Below, piece after piece: positions 43,292 to 52,633 of a stretch of 64,000 nt of DNA. Each line of letters opens with the position of its first letter. The first letter of the stretch is position 1. Position numbers and translations under genes: made by a program. Under the pieces are notes generated by a model, which did not search any database, had not been told where the DNA came from, and was given only the letters and a program-made list of their open reading frames with translations. Origin of the DNA: Sphingobacteriales bacterium (lineage in GTDB: Bacteria > Bacteroidota > Bacteroidia > Chitinophagales > CAIOSU01); the NCBI GenBank assembly GCA_027486795.1, contig JAIXOI010000039.1:1-64000 (forward strand), read 5' to 3'.

Positions 43292-45385
43292 ATGGCTGAT
43301 ACGAACATAAAGGACAGAACCTTGAAGGTAGACGTGGCCGTGCTGAAGAAGGCTTTTAGCCTAATGGCTACTGCCCGCGAGATGAGTAAACTATACGAAG
43401 ACCGTAAGGATATCTGTGCCAAATACGTGCATGCCACCAGCAAAGGCCACGAAGCCATTCAACTGGCACTGGCACTGCAACTGCTGCCACAAGATTTTGT
43501 GGCGCCCTACTACCGCGACGATTCATTGCTGTTGGGCATCGGGTATAAGCCATACGATTTGATGTTGCAGCTATTGGCCCGTAAAGACGACCCCTTCAGT
43601 GGCGGCCGCACTTACTACAGTCACCCGAGCAGCAACCGTGCCGATATGCCCAAAATACCGCACCAAAGTTCGGCAACGGGCATGCAGGCCATACCCACCA
43701 CAGGCATTGCGCAAGGCGTAAAATATAAAGAACTACAAGGCCTGGCCGATGAAAGCTTAACCCACAAACCAGTAGTGGTTTGCTCGTTGGGCGATGCCAG
43801 CGTAACCGAAGGCGAGGTGGCGGAAGCATTGCAGTTTGCAGGCTTAAAGCAGTTGCCGATATTGTATTTGGTACAAGACAATGAGTGGGACATTAGCGCC
43901 CATGCCCGCGAAATACGCGCCATGAATGCTTTTGAATATGCTAAGGGCTTTAAAGGTATTGAGGCTTACACCATTAATGGCAACGATTTTTTAGAAAGCT
44001 ACGAGACCTTGAAAAAGGTGCTCCACATTATACGCACGGAGCGCAGGCCGGTGCTGCTGCATGCCAAAGTGCCGCTGCTTAACCACCACACCAGTGGCGT
44101 GCGCAAAGAGTGGTACCGCAGCGAAGCCGATTTGGCCGAACACGCCAGCCGCGACCCCTACCCTATCCTCCGCGACCAACTGGGCATATATGGCGTAAGC
44201 GAAGATGAAGTGTTTGCAATGGAGGCCGAGGCCCGCACCAAGGTAGCTACCGATTTTGAGCGCGCCTTGTTGGCACCCGACCCGCAGCCCGAAGACCTGC
44301 TGACCCACATATTTGCCCATACCCCCATAACCGAAGAAAAGGGCGAGCGCAGCCCCGCCAATGCCGAAAAGGTAGTGATGGTGGATGCTGCCCTGCATGC
44401 CGTAGATGAGATTTTGCGCCAACACCCCGAAGCCCTGCTATACGGACAAGACGTTGGTGGCGAACTGGGGGGAGTGTTCCGCGAAGCGGCGCTACTGGCC
44501 AAAAAGTACGGCGATGGCCGCGTGTTCAATACCCCCATTATGGAGGCGTATATCATTGGTAGCACGGTGGGTATGAGCGCTGCAGGCACCAAACCCATTG
44601 TAGAGGTGCAGTTTGCCGACTATGTGTGGCCGGGCCTCAACCAGCTCTTTACCGAAGTGAGCCGCTCTTGCTACCTCAGCAACGGCAAATGGCCCGTGCA
44701 GGCGCTTATACGCATACCCATTGGGGCGTATGGCAGCGGCGGGCCGTATCACAGCAGTAGCGTGGAGAGTGTATTGCTGCAAATAAAAGGCATAAAAGTA
44801 GTGTACCCAAGCAATGCCGCCGATATGAAGGGCTTGATGAAAGCCGCTTTTTACGACCCTAACCCAGTGGTAATGCTGGAGCACAAAGGCCTTTATTGGA
44901 GCAAAGTACCCGGCACCCTCGCTGCCAAAACCGCCGAGCCGGATGGCGATTACATCATTCCGCTGGGTAAAGGGCGCATAGCCTTAGATGCCGACGAAAC
45001 CGAAACCGCCAACGGCAACACGCTTACCGTAATAACCTACGGCATGGGCGTGCATTGGGCCAGCAACGCCGCGACGCAATACCCCGGCCGCATTGAGGTG
45101 GTAGACCTACGCACGCTAAACCCGCTGGACGAAGAACTGATTTACGAGCGCGTAAACCTACACAGTAAGTGTATCGTGCTTACCGAGGAAACCATTAGCA
45201 ACACCTTTGCCGAATCGCTGGCTGGGCGCATAGGCAGCCATTGCTTTAAGCAATTGGATGCGCCCGTGCGCATCATTGGTGCCGCCAACACCCCCGCCAT
45301 ACCCCTTAACAGCACCCTCGAGCACACCATGCTCCCCAATGCCGACAAAGTGGCTAAGGTGATGGGGGAATTGTTAGGGTTTTGA
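43292..45385 (+). CDS. 2-oxoacid dehydrogenase E1 with fused alpha and beta subunits
   Basis: 697 residues. Residues 1-330 are E1-alpha-like: YVHATSKGHEAIQLALALQL, FVAPYYRDDSLLLGIG, thiamine-diphosphate motif VCSLGDASVTEGEVAEALQFA...NEWDIS (GDAS at 167-170 through N197). Residues 355-697 are E1-beta-like: EKVVMVDAALHAVDEIL, LLYGQDVGGELGGVFREA, GRVFNTPIMEAYIIGSTVGMSAAGTKPIVEVQFADYVWPGLNQLFTEVSRS, GSGGPYHSSSVESVL, RIEVVDLRTLNPLDEELI. This resembles the fused branched-chain 2-oxoacid dehydrogenase E1 found in Bacteroidota. The complex partners E2 and E3 are not adjacent. Catalyses ThDP-dependent decarboxylation. Confidence 0.92.
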   Translation: MADTNIKDRTLKVDVAVLKKAFSLMATAREMSKLYEDRKDICAKYVHATSKGHEAIQLALALQLLPQDFVAPYYRDDSLLLGIGYKPYDLMLQLLARKDDPFSGGRTYYSHPSSNRADMPKIPHQSSATGMQAIPTTGIAQGVKYKELQGLADESLTHKPVVVCSLGDASVTEGEVAEALQFAGLKQLPILYLVQDNEWDISAHAREIRAMNAFEYAKGFKGIEAYTINGNDFLESYETLKKVLHIIRTERRPVLLHAKVPLLNHHTSGVRKEWYRSEADLAEHASRDPYPILRDQLGIYGVSEDEVFAMEAEARTKVATDFERALLAPDPQPEDLLTHIFAHTPITEEKGERSPANAEKVVMVDAALHAVDEILRQHPEALLYGQDVGGELGGVFREAALLAKKYGDGRVFNTPIMEAYIIGSTVGMSAAGTKPIVEVQFADYVWPGLNQLFTEVSRSCYLSNGKWPVQALIRIPIGAYGSGGPYHSSSVESVLLQIKGIKVVYPSNAADMKGLMKAAFYDPNPVVMLEHKGLYWSKVPGTLAAKTAEPDGDYIIPLGKGRIALDADETETANGNTLTVITYGMGVHWASNAATQYPGRIEVVDLRTLNPLDEELIYERVNLHSKCIVLTEETISNTFAESLAGRIGSHCFKQLDAPVRIIGAANTPAIPLNSTLEHTMLPNADKVAKVMGELLGF

Positions 45386-45409
45386 GGGGAGAGGTATGGT
45401 TAACGGCCT

Positions 45410-47305
45410 TTATTTCTTCGGTACCGTTAGTATGGGTACGTTAAAGGTTATGCCAATTTCGCTTTGGCCCTCGTTATCAGCGTCGTATTTTAGGCCTTTC
45501 TCGGTTACGTTTCCAAACTTGATGTAAGGCTCAATACCCACCACCGATTTACCATCTTTGTTTGCCACGTTGCCCACGATGCCGAAGCCTATGCCGAGGC
45601 GCTCATTATCGTCAAAATCATTACGATAGTCAAAGAAGGTATGTACCCCGAAGATTTTCGTTTTGCCGAACATGGCGTAAATATTGCCATAGAGTAACAA
45701 GCCGAATGTTGGGGCAATGCCGTTGCCTGCAGAATCGATGAAGGCTGTGTATTTTTTGGTATAGTCTTTACTTCTTCCGGTAAGGGATGCGGAATCTTTT
45801 ATAGCAGTTTTCTCAGTGTAGTCGCGTTTGTCGTAAAAGCTTTGGCGATTATCGTAACGCTCGCCTCCTATGCCAAAGTTGAACAGTATAGCTGCTGATT
45901 TTGGCCACCAAAAGTAGTGGTTATACTCGATAGCAGATGAGTAAGTTACCAATTGGTTCTTTTTGATAGTGGCGCCATCCGCAGGAAGTGGTTGGTTAGG
46001 GCTTACTATTGTGTCGGGTTTGAAAGTATATAGAATACTACCGCCTATTTTTTGTCTAAAACTAAGCCAGCCGAATTTTACCGATGTCCATTCAGCACTA
46101 TGATATATGGCTAGTTTTTTCTTTTCTACGAAAGTGATTAATGTATCTACGGCTGTAAATAATTGGGTATAGGTACTAGGTTTATCTAATTTTTCAATCT
46201 CGATGCGAAGGCTGTTACGTGCAGTCCCTGCATCAGTATAGGCAGCTAAAGGGAGGTATTTCTTATTCCTTAATATGGCGTACTCAGCGATAAATCTTTG
46301 CTCGTAACGGAGCGCAAGGAAGTCAAGGGCAAGTATGTCATCAAAAAATAAATTTTCATTCGGGCCTTTAGGTTTTGCTAGCTTGCGATTTGCCTTTTTA
46401 ATAGCTTCAATTTGGTCATCTGTTACTGGTCCAGTTGCTGATATATTGGCAAGAGGATTAGCGGCAGCAGTAGTTAATTTTCCAAAGCGAGCATAATATA
46501 TTCTGTAAATACTGATAAATTCTTCGTTAGGAAGTTTATTTATTTCATCAAGTATAACACGAAGTATGTAGTTAAGATAATCTACCTTTTCTTGGGATGT
46601 TAAGTTTGTTAATAAGTTATTTATATCAATAATCAACTGCACTTTTGTACCGGGAATATCAATAACACCGGCTGTATGCTTAAAGTCACTAATTCCTAAG
46701 TTCTTGCCAGTAATATAGCTGTTGTACTCTTTTTTTAAATTGAGGACATCGCTTTGGGCATATACGCGCTCCAACATTAAAAGAGCCTGATAATTCTGGG
46801 CATCAGCCATAGGAATACTAACTGAATAGATTTCGCTGAATCTCTTTAAGTTTTCATTTTCCAACTGCCTTAGCTTTATTTGGTTAGTTCTACGAGAGTC
46901 TGAGCTGAATTTGTATCGAGTATGTACCTTCCAGGATAATGCAACTTCCCCATTAAAATTCCCCCCAGTTTTGTAATCGTTAAATAATGAAGCAGTAGTT
47001 CCTTCTTTATCACCGCTAACCTTAACATTTAAGAGCAGCGAATGTGATTTGTTCAGTGAAATAGCTCCTGTTAGCGAAAATTTGGCATCTGCCAAATCCA
47101 TTGATATATTGTTTACAAATGGGGCATTCAGATCTTGACCTGCTGCCAAAAAACTAAAGTAACGACCAGAAATTTGGTTAAAAAATTTGGGGTCTACTTG
47201 AGTAAATCCTCTCCGGTTTACAAAATTATCAATCCTAATAGTATCCTGAGCAAACATAGAAGAAGAACACATGAGGATACCTAGGCAAATTAACAAGCTT
47301 TTCAC
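45410..47305 (-). CDS. Secreted protein of unknown function, probable outer-membrane-associated
   Basis: 631 residues with signal peptide (MKSLLICLGILMCSSSMFAQ). GTG at 47305 is the only start that gives it; no ATG is better placed. Early sequence DTIRIDNFVNRRGFTQVDPKFFNQISGRYFSFLAAGQDLNAPFVNNISMDLADAKFSLTGAIS looks like the start of a beta-barrel, and the C-terminal half has several strand-like stretches (FGWLSFRQKIGGSILYTF, SAAILFNFGIGGERYDNRQSF, TFGLLLYGNIYAMFGKT, FFDYRNDFDDNERLGIGFGIVGNV) consistent with a transmembrane barrel. The middle is helical (VLNLKKEYNSYITG, LTNLTSQEKVDYLNYILR). No named family recognised. It is convergent with the dehydrogenase gene (24 bp apart). Confidence 0.65.
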   Translation of the reverse strand: MKSLLICLGILMCSSSMFAQDTIRIDNFVNRRGFTQVDPKFFNQISGRYFSFLAAGQDLNAPFVNNISMDLADAKFSLTGAISLNKSHSLLLNVKVSGDKEGTTASLFNDYKTGGNFNGEVALSWKVHTRYKFSSDSRRTNQIKLRQLENENLKRFSEIYSVSIPMADAQNYQALLMLERVYAQSDVLNLKKEYNSYITGKNLGISDFKHTAGVIDIPGTKVQLIIDINNLLTNLTSQEKVDYLNYILRVILDEINKLPNEEFISIYRIYYARFGKLTTAAANPLANISATGPVTDDQIEAIKKANRKLAKPKGPNENLFFDDILALDFLALRYEQRFIAEYAILRNKKYLPLAAYTDAGTARNSLRIEIEKLDKPSTYTQLFTAVDTLITFVEKKKLAIYHSAEWTSVKFGWLSFRQKIGGSILYTFKPDTIVSPNQPLPADGATIKKNQLVTYSSAIEYNHYFWWPKSAAILFNFGIGGERYDNRQSFYDKRDYTEKTAIKDSASLTGRSKDYTKKYTAFIDSAGNGIAPTFGLLLYGNIYAMFGKTKIFGVHTFFDYRNDFDDNERLGIGFGIVGNVANKDGKSVVGIEPYIKFGNVTEKGLKYDADNEGQSEIGITFNVPILTVPKK

Positions 47306-47653
47306 GGGGCAGTATTTTATAGGTTAGAAGTAGTGTTATAAATGCAGTGATAAAGAAAGAAATTTTTTGTGAAATATTCAATAATATAATTTGGTTTTGT
47401 TTAAAATTATAGAAAAATATATAGGCCTTTTCGCTACCAGCAGCCTTCTGGCTAAGGTGTCCCCAATCCTCACCTTATTCTATCGAAAATGAAATGGCCC
47501 TCACGGCACTGAACGCAAGTTAAATGTTGCTAATCCTAAGTACCCAACCCACTGCAACATGCCAGCGCACACTTCTCCTCACAAAAACAACTTTCGCGCC
47601 AGCGTATGGTTGGGTCTAGCTATTTTGGCACAAAAAATGCATAATTTGTTGCC
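47306..47653. other. Divergent spacer upstream of the SH3 protein
   Basis: 348 bp, AT-rich on the left, no gene seen. A weak hairpin with GCAG/CTGC-like arms lies near 47441-47455. It must contain promoters for both flanking genes; no clear promoter match was found. Confidence 0.4.
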
Positions 47654-48370
47654 ATGAAAAAGGCACTTTGTTTACTTGTGCTGCTGCTCACATTCAGTGC
47701 AGCATTTGCGCAGCTTGAGTATGAATCGTATACCGTTGCGGCAACCAATGGACTCACTTTGAGAGATGCGCCCGATAAAAATGGGGCCAAAGTAGCCATT
47801 ATACCCAAAGGCGGAAGGGTTTCAATTGCAGAGAACGTTGATAGTAGCTTGTCTTTTTCGGTTACCGAATTTCCCGGATTTACGATTCAGGGATATTGGG
47901 TGAAAGTGCGCTATTTGGATTACACTGGCTATGTGTTTTCGGGTTATTTGTCCCGTTTCCTTCCATTGTTACGGTACATAACCCCCGAAGGCGAGCAGTA
48001 TAATGAAAATGAGTATGAATACTTTATGCGGTATTTTACTGAAAGAGGGCACAAGCCGTTCAATTACCTCGATCAAGACTCTATCTATCAAGATTTTGAA
48101 ACCAAATTTAACGAGGGAATCCGCTACCACTATCACTCCAGCGAAGCACTGTATATATCTATTGAGTTTACCCAACACTCTTTTCAGGAGGTGTATCTAT
48201 TCTATTTGCTCATGACAGAGCCTCGCGCCAAAGCCGAATACAATAGAGAAACGAACGAAATATATGCCTTTCAGGGCATTTCAGATGATCCGGAGGAAGG
48301 AATTGGCTGCGATTACACGATTACCAAAAAGGGCAAAACCATAATACTATCCCTTTTTTGCCATTGCTAG
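47654..48370 (+). CDS. Exported SH3-like domain protein
   Basis: 238 residues with signal peptide (MKKALCLLVLLLTFSAAFAQ). Residues 25-100 resemble a bacterial SH3 domain: YTVAATNGLTLRDAPDKNGAKVAIIPKGGRVSIAE followed by TIQGYWVKVRYLDYTGYVFSGYLSRF, typical of SH3b binding to cell wall or other surface polymers. The C-terminal half has a mix of aromatic strands and no recognised family; it ends with KKGKTIILSLFCHC, where the coding sequence overlaps an AAAAAGGG...CCCTTTTTT inverted repeat. It is convergent with the ABC-F gene, 10 bp away. Confidence 0.75.
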   Translation: MKKALCLLVLLLTFSAAFAQLEYESYTVAATNGLTLRDAPDKNGAKVAIIPKGGRVSIAENVDSSLSFSVTEFPGFTIQGYWVKVRYLDYTGYVFSGYLSRFLPLLRYITPEGEQYNENEYEYFMRYFTERGHKPFNYLDQDSIYQDFETKFNEGIRYHYHSSEALYISIEFTQHSFQEVYLFYLLMTEPRAKAEYNRETNEIYAFQGISDDPEEGIGCDYTITKKGKTIILSLFCHC

Positions 48371-48380
48371 TGGCAACAAA

Positions 48381-50339
48381 CTACCCTTCAATTTGCTCGC
48401 CCAAATCTTCCCAGCGTTTCATGCTTTTAGCGAGTTGTTGTTTCAGGTCGTCGTGTTTTTTAACCACAGTTTTGCTCTTGGCATCGTCTTTAAACAGTTC
48501 AGGGTCTTGCATTTGGGCTACCAAAACCGCAATTTCCTTCTCTAGGCGCTCAATAGTATCTTCTTCTTGCTTCAAGTCGTTCTTTAGCTTGCGAAGTTCC
48601 TTTTCCTGGTCCTTCTTCTGTTGGGCATCGTCTTTGGCGGCATTGTCGTTGGGGCTGCTTTTGCCAAACGCCTGTTGTTTAAGGGCTTTATCCTTGTCTT
48701 TGGTAGTCTCAAAGTCGCGAAAACTCTCCACGGCGTGGCTATCCAAAAACACTTGGATGTCGCCATAGTGCTCCTTGATGCGCTTTTCGGTAAATTCAAA
48801 AGTCTTGTTGGTCAAGCCTTGCAAAAAGTCCCTATCGTGGCTCACCAGTATCAACGTACCATCGTAGGCTAGCAAGGCTTCTTTCAATACCTCTTTGCTG
48901 GCAATGTCCAAGTGGTTGGTAGGCTCATCCAGAATCAAGAGGTTCACGGGCTTAAGCAGCATACGCGCCAATGCCAAACGCGATTTTTCTCCGCCCGAAA
49001 GTACTTTTACCTTCTTGTCAATCTCTTCTTCGCCAAATAAGAAAGCACCCAGCAGGCCGCGCATTTTAGCTTGGTTGGTCCACTCATGGGTAGCTTCGTC
49101 TTCAATGGTTTGCAACACGGTGCGGTTCTCGTTCAGGGTTTTTTCCTGTATCTGGGCATAGTAGCCAATTTCCACGTTATGCCCTATTTTCAGCATGCCG
49201 TCAAAATCTGTTTCGCCGTTAATCATTTTCACCAACGTCGATTTACCCATGCCGTTTTTGCCTACAAAGGCCACCCGTTCGCCACGTACAATATCAAACA
49301 TCAGGTCTTTCAAAATAACCTTATCGCCGTAGTTTTTATGGGTATGTTCGGCCCTTAGCACCACATCGCCGCTACGCGGGGCTTTAGGAAAATGGAATTG
49401 GATTGAAGAGGTATCCAACTCATCAAAATCGATGCGCTCTACCTTATCCAATAGCTTTTGTGCCGATTTGGCCTGTCCAGCTTTCGATGCCTTGGCTTTA
49501 AATCGTTCAATAAAGCGCTCCTGCTGGGCAATGTAGCGTTGTTGGTTTTTATAAGCGTTTTGCTGCTGCTCTAAGCGCTCTTCGCGTAGCTCAAAGTACT
49601 TAGTGTAGTTGGCCTTGTAATCGTATATTTTACCGAAAACGATTTCGATGGTACGGTTGGTAATGTTATCCAAAAAAGCCCTATCGTGGCTCACCATCAA
49701 AATAGCGCCAGGATAATTGATAAACACTTCCTCCAACCAAAGAATAGACTCGATATCCAAGTGATTGGTAGGCTCATCCAGCAACAGTAGGGTAGGCTTT
49801 TGCAAAATCAGTTTTGCCAGCTCTACACGCATTTGCCAACCACCGCTAAACTCGGTCATAGGGCGCTGCATATCGGCATCGCTAAAACCAAGGCCTTTCA
49901 ATATCTTTATCACTTCGCTCTCCAACTTGCCTGCACCCAAGGTGTGCACCCGTTCATGGCAATCGCTCAAGCGATTAATCATTTCCATGTACTCATCGCT
50001 CTCGTAATCTTCGCGGGTTGCCAGTTGCTCGTTTATTTCCTCAATCTCGCGCTCCATTTTCAACACTTCATCAAAAGCCGTCATAGTTTCGTCCATAATG
50101 GTTTTGGTGGAGTCGTTACTTACTTCTTGAGGTAGATAACCAATGGTTTCGCCAGGGCCGCAAGTTACACTGCCTTTGGTCGGGTTGTCGTGCCCAGCCA
50201 TTATCTTCAGTAGGGTAGATTTGCCCACGCCGTTCTTGCCCACCAGACCAATACGGTCCTTTGGGTTTATTACAAAGGAAATTTCTTTGAACAGGTCGCG
50301 GCTACCGAACGTAACCGACATATTTGCCACATTAATCAT
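48381..50339 (-). CDS. ABC-F family ATPase (Uup/EttA-like ribosome-associated protein)
   Basis: 652 residues from ATG 50339 (a TTG 9 bp upstream is not used). Two ABC domains: Walker A GKNGVGKST and GKNGMGKST, signature FSGGWQMRVELAK and LSGGEKSRLALARM, Walker B LLLLDEPTNHLDIES and LLILDEPTNHLDIAS, with no membrane segments. Between them is a linker with QQERFIERFKAKASKAGQA (P-site-type arm region), and the C-terminus is a Lys/Glu-rich coiled coil (KDQEKELRKLKNDLKQEEDTIERLEKEIAVLVAQM). Acts on the ribosome, regulating translation or relieving stalling; specific subfamily uncertain. Possible antibiotic resistance role is not supported. Confidence 0.93.
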   Translation of the reverse strand: MINVANMSVTFGSRDLFKEISFVINPKDRIGLVGKNGVGKSTLLKIMAGHDNPTKGSVTCGPGETIGYLPQEVSNDSTKTIMDETMTAFDEVLKMEREIEEINEQLATREDYESDEYMEMINRLSDCHERVHTLGAGKLESEVIKILKGLGFSDADMQRPMTEFSGGWQMRVELAKLILQKPTLLLLDEPTNHLDIESILWLEEVFINYPGAILMVSHDRAFLDNITNRTIEIVFGKIYDYKANYTKYFELREERLEQQQNAYKNQQRYIAQQERFIERFKAKASKAGQAKSAQKLLDKVERIDFDELDTSSIQFHFPKAPRSGDVVLRAEHTHKNYGDKVILKDLMFDIVRGERVAFVGKNGMGKSTLVKMINGETDFDGMLKIGHNVEIGYYAQIQEKTLNENRTVLQTIEDEATHEWTNQAKMRGLLGAFLFGEEEIDKKVKVLSGGEKSRLALARMLLKPVNLLILDEPTNHLDIASKEVLKEALLAYDGTLILVSHDRDFLQGLTNKTFEFTEKRIKEHYGDIQVFLDSHAVESFRDFETTKDKDKALKQQAFGKSSPNDNAAKDDAQQKKDQEKELRKLKNDLKQEEDTIERLEKEIAVLVAQMQDPELFKDDAKSKTVVKKHDDLKQQLAKSMKRWEDLGEQIEG

Positions 50340-50354
50340 AGGGCGCAAAGATAC

Positions 50355-50395
50355 TTGTAAATGTACGATTTACGATGTACGAAGTACGATTTAAT
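50355..50395. repeat. Intergenic word repeat (TACGATTTACGATG type)
   Basis: GTACGATTTACGATGTACGAAGTACGATTT-style tandem words just upstream of the ABC-F start, same word family as in 32865-32977. Confidence 0.55.
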
Positions 50396-50546
50396 GTATA
50401 ATTGACCCTTTGACGGGAATATGGCTATGCCAGATAGCTTATTCCCTCCTAAAAAAGAAGGGGCAAGGGAGGTGTAATTCGCAGTATTTAATCTAAAGGT
50501 TTTAGAAAATTACTGGTCGAAAAAAGCTTGAAAACAACAAACCAAT

Positions 50547-51092
50547 TTAAGCCTTCGGAAAATCGGGATGATCTTGGATGCGCTTTATTTGTGCTCGGTG
50601 GTGCTCAACGTGCTCGTACATAAACCGCAAGGTTTGTTCTAAGTTGAAACGGCCCATTAGGGGGTGCTTAAACAATAGCTTTTCGGCAGATTCTTTATCA
50701 AACTCATCCAAAAACTCTTGCCACTCGGTACGTAGCTCGTTCCATTCGCCTTCAATTTCCTTAAAATCGTAGTACTCGCGCGGCTGAAACTGCGCTGCCG
50801 CAGGCGCTTCATATTTCACAGGCAAACGCAAAAAACTGTTCAACAGCGCCAATCGTAAGTCGGAGGTTATGCCTCCTTTCTCTAGATCGTCGATACTCTG
50901 TACCTTTTTATTCATGTAGGTAAGCCCATTGCGCTCGGCGGTCATGAGGTGCACAAACACCTCTAGCAAGCACCAAGCATCGGGAGCTGGGCGCCAAGTG
51001 CGCTGCTCGTTGGTTAAGCTTCTTACTTCGCTAATAATGTCTTTGCGTTGCTTTTCTAGGCGTTCAAACTCTTTTTCCAGTACCAGTATCAT
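50547..51092 (-). CDS. DinB-like four-helix-bundle protein
   Basis: 181 residues. Helical throughout with the typical pattern of DinB/DUF1569-like proteins: LEKEFERLEKQRKDIISEVRSLTNEQRTWRPAPDAWCLLEVFVHLMTAERNGL (helix ending with the first metal histidine region) and ...LMGRFNLEQTLRFMYEHVEHHRAQIKRIQDHPDFP with histidines H-x3-H/HH-x3 that suit a divalent metal site. Function of the family: metal-dependent, often thiol-linked enzymes; here unknown. Its ATG overlaps the amidohydrolase stop by four bases (ATGA), so the two genes are co-transcribed and translationally coupled. Confidence 0.85.
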   Translation of the reverse strand: MILVLEKEFERLEKQRKDIISEVRSLTNEQRTWRPAPDAWCLLEVFVHLMTAERNGLTYMNKKVQSIDDLEKGGITSDLRLALLNSFLRLPVKYEAPAAAQFQPREYYDFKEIEGEWNELRTEWQEFLDEFDKESAEKLLFKHPLMGRFNLEQTLRFMYEHVEHHRAQIKRIQDHPDFPKA

Positions 51093-52375
51093 TTACCAGA
51101 GTATTTAGTTTTGAATTTATCGTAAAGCTCCTGTTGGTGGTCGCTCAGGTCTACTTCTCTACCTTGTATAAAGGCTGCTTCTAGTTGGTTGGTGCGCATA
51201 TCTAAGGCATCGCCCAACGATATGAACAAATTAGCGTCCTTACCTGGTTCCAGCGAGCCCGTTTGCTTGTCGATGCCCAATATTTTGGCAGTGTTCAAGG
51301 TAATGGCCGAAAGCGCTTGTTCTTTGGTTAAGCCATAAGCCGCCGCAGTGCCTGCATGAAACGGCAGGTTGCGTTGCTCCCAGCTACCGTAAATGGTAAG
51401 CCCTATTAATATACCTTCCTTTTGCAGCAGGTAAGGCAGTTTGTAGCTTTGATCAATGTCGTCTTCGGGAGCGCCCGGTAAGGCATGCACATTGCCCAAA
51501 AGCACGGGTACGTTAAACTGTTTCAACTGTTCGGTTACCCTCCAGCTATCGGCACCGCCTACAATCACTAAATCGATGCCAAATTCTTTCGTGAAATTAA
51601 GGGCATGAAGTATCTCGCGGCTGCCATCAACATGCACCATTAGTTTGCGGCCCTTATCAAACAAGCCCTTCATGGCCTCAAACTTCAAGTTGGTAGTGGC
51701 AGGCTTGTCTTGTAGGGCATAGGCTTGTGCCTCTTTAAAGTAATCGAGTAATTTTTCAATATTGCCATCATATTCTTTGTTCTGCTCCACAGGGCCCAGC
51801 TCGGCCCACCAGCCAGTGCGGCGGTACATTTCGGGCCAATTCAGGTGAATGGCATCGTCGGTTTTGTAGGCAGCATCTTCCCAGTTCCAAGCATCTAGTT
51901 GCACCACGCTGCTCATGCCCGGTATGCGGCCACCTTGCGGGGTGGTTTGCGCTAGCAATATACCATTAAAGCGTAGGGTGGGTATAATTTTGCTATCGGT
52001 GTTGTAGGCTATAATGGAGCGTACATTGGGGTTTAGGTCGCCTACTTCGTTAAAATCGCGGGTAGGGCGCACGGCATCTACTTCGGTAAGTCCCAAGGTA
52101 GTGTTGGCCGAAATAAAGCCCGGGTACACGTGTTTGCCCTTGGCATCAATAGTTTTAGCACCAGCAACGGCTTGATAAGTGGTTTGTGTGCCCGTGGCTA
52201 CAATCTTTCCTTTATCAAAATGGATAAAACCGTTCTCTATAACCTGACCATTGCCAACATGGATGGTGGCATTAATGATAACTATGGGTTGCTGTTGTGC
52301 TGCCCCTGGGGTGGTTTGCGCCCCCAAAATGGCGGCCCAGCAGCAAAAGAGGAGCAGTAAAAGATGCTTTTTCAT
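51089..52375 (-). CDS. Exported amidohydrolase-family protein lacking the HxH motif
   Basis: 428 residues with signal peptide (MKKHLLLLLFCCWAAILGAQ). Amidohydrolase/imidazolonepropionase-like features: IVIINATIHVGNGQVIENGFIHFDKGKIVATG, DAKGKHVYPGFISANTTLGLTEVDAVR, AEEY/GIDLVIVGGADSWRV, and the C-terminal GLTKEQALSAITLNTAKILGIDKQTGSLEPGKDANLFI. In active members the strand-1 motif reads GFIDxHxH; here residues 88-94 read ISANTTL, so the two metal histidines are missing. A similar missing-HxH subgroup exists in Bacteroidota from memory. It may be an inactive or differently metallated enzyme in the periplasm. Upstream of and coupled to the DinB-like gene. Confidence 0.88.
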   Translation of the reverse strand: MKKHLLLLLFCCWAAILGAQTTPGAAQQQPIVIINATIHVGNGQVIENGFIHFDKGKIVATGTQTTYQAVAGAKTIDAKGKHVYPGFISANTTLGLTEVDAVRPTRDFNEVGDLNPNVRSIIAYNTDSKIIPTLRFNGILLAQTTPQGGRIPGMSSVVQLDAWNWEDAAYKTDDAIHLNWPEMYRRTGWWAELGPVEQNKEYDGNIEKLLDYFKEAQAYALQDKPATTNLKFEAMKGLFDKGRKLMVHVDGSREILHALNFTKEFGIDLVIVGGADSWRVTEQLKQFNVPVLLGNVHALPGAPEDDIDQSYKLPYLLQKEGILIGLTIYGSWEQRNLPFHAGTAAAYGLTKEQALSAITLNTAKILGIDKQTGSLEPGKDANLFISLGDALDMRTNQLEAAFIQGREVDLSDHQQELYDKFKTKYSGK

Positions 52376-52633
52376 AGGTAGAAGCTAATGACGCAGTATA
52401 CAAAAGTGCAAAAAAATGGGAACTGTAGTGAATAACTGGCGAGGGCATTTTAAATGAGATGGGTTTGGGGATGGTTTTAAGTAGTTAAAACGCCTTTTCT
52501 CCTCTCTCATTTCACAATCCCAAATCTAATCCACGCCTCCCCATTACTACGGGTACGTTTTCAGTGTTGTTAGGTATTTCGCAGCGCAAAAAAGTTAAGG
52601 AAATTTACCATGTATTTATAAACCCCACGTACC

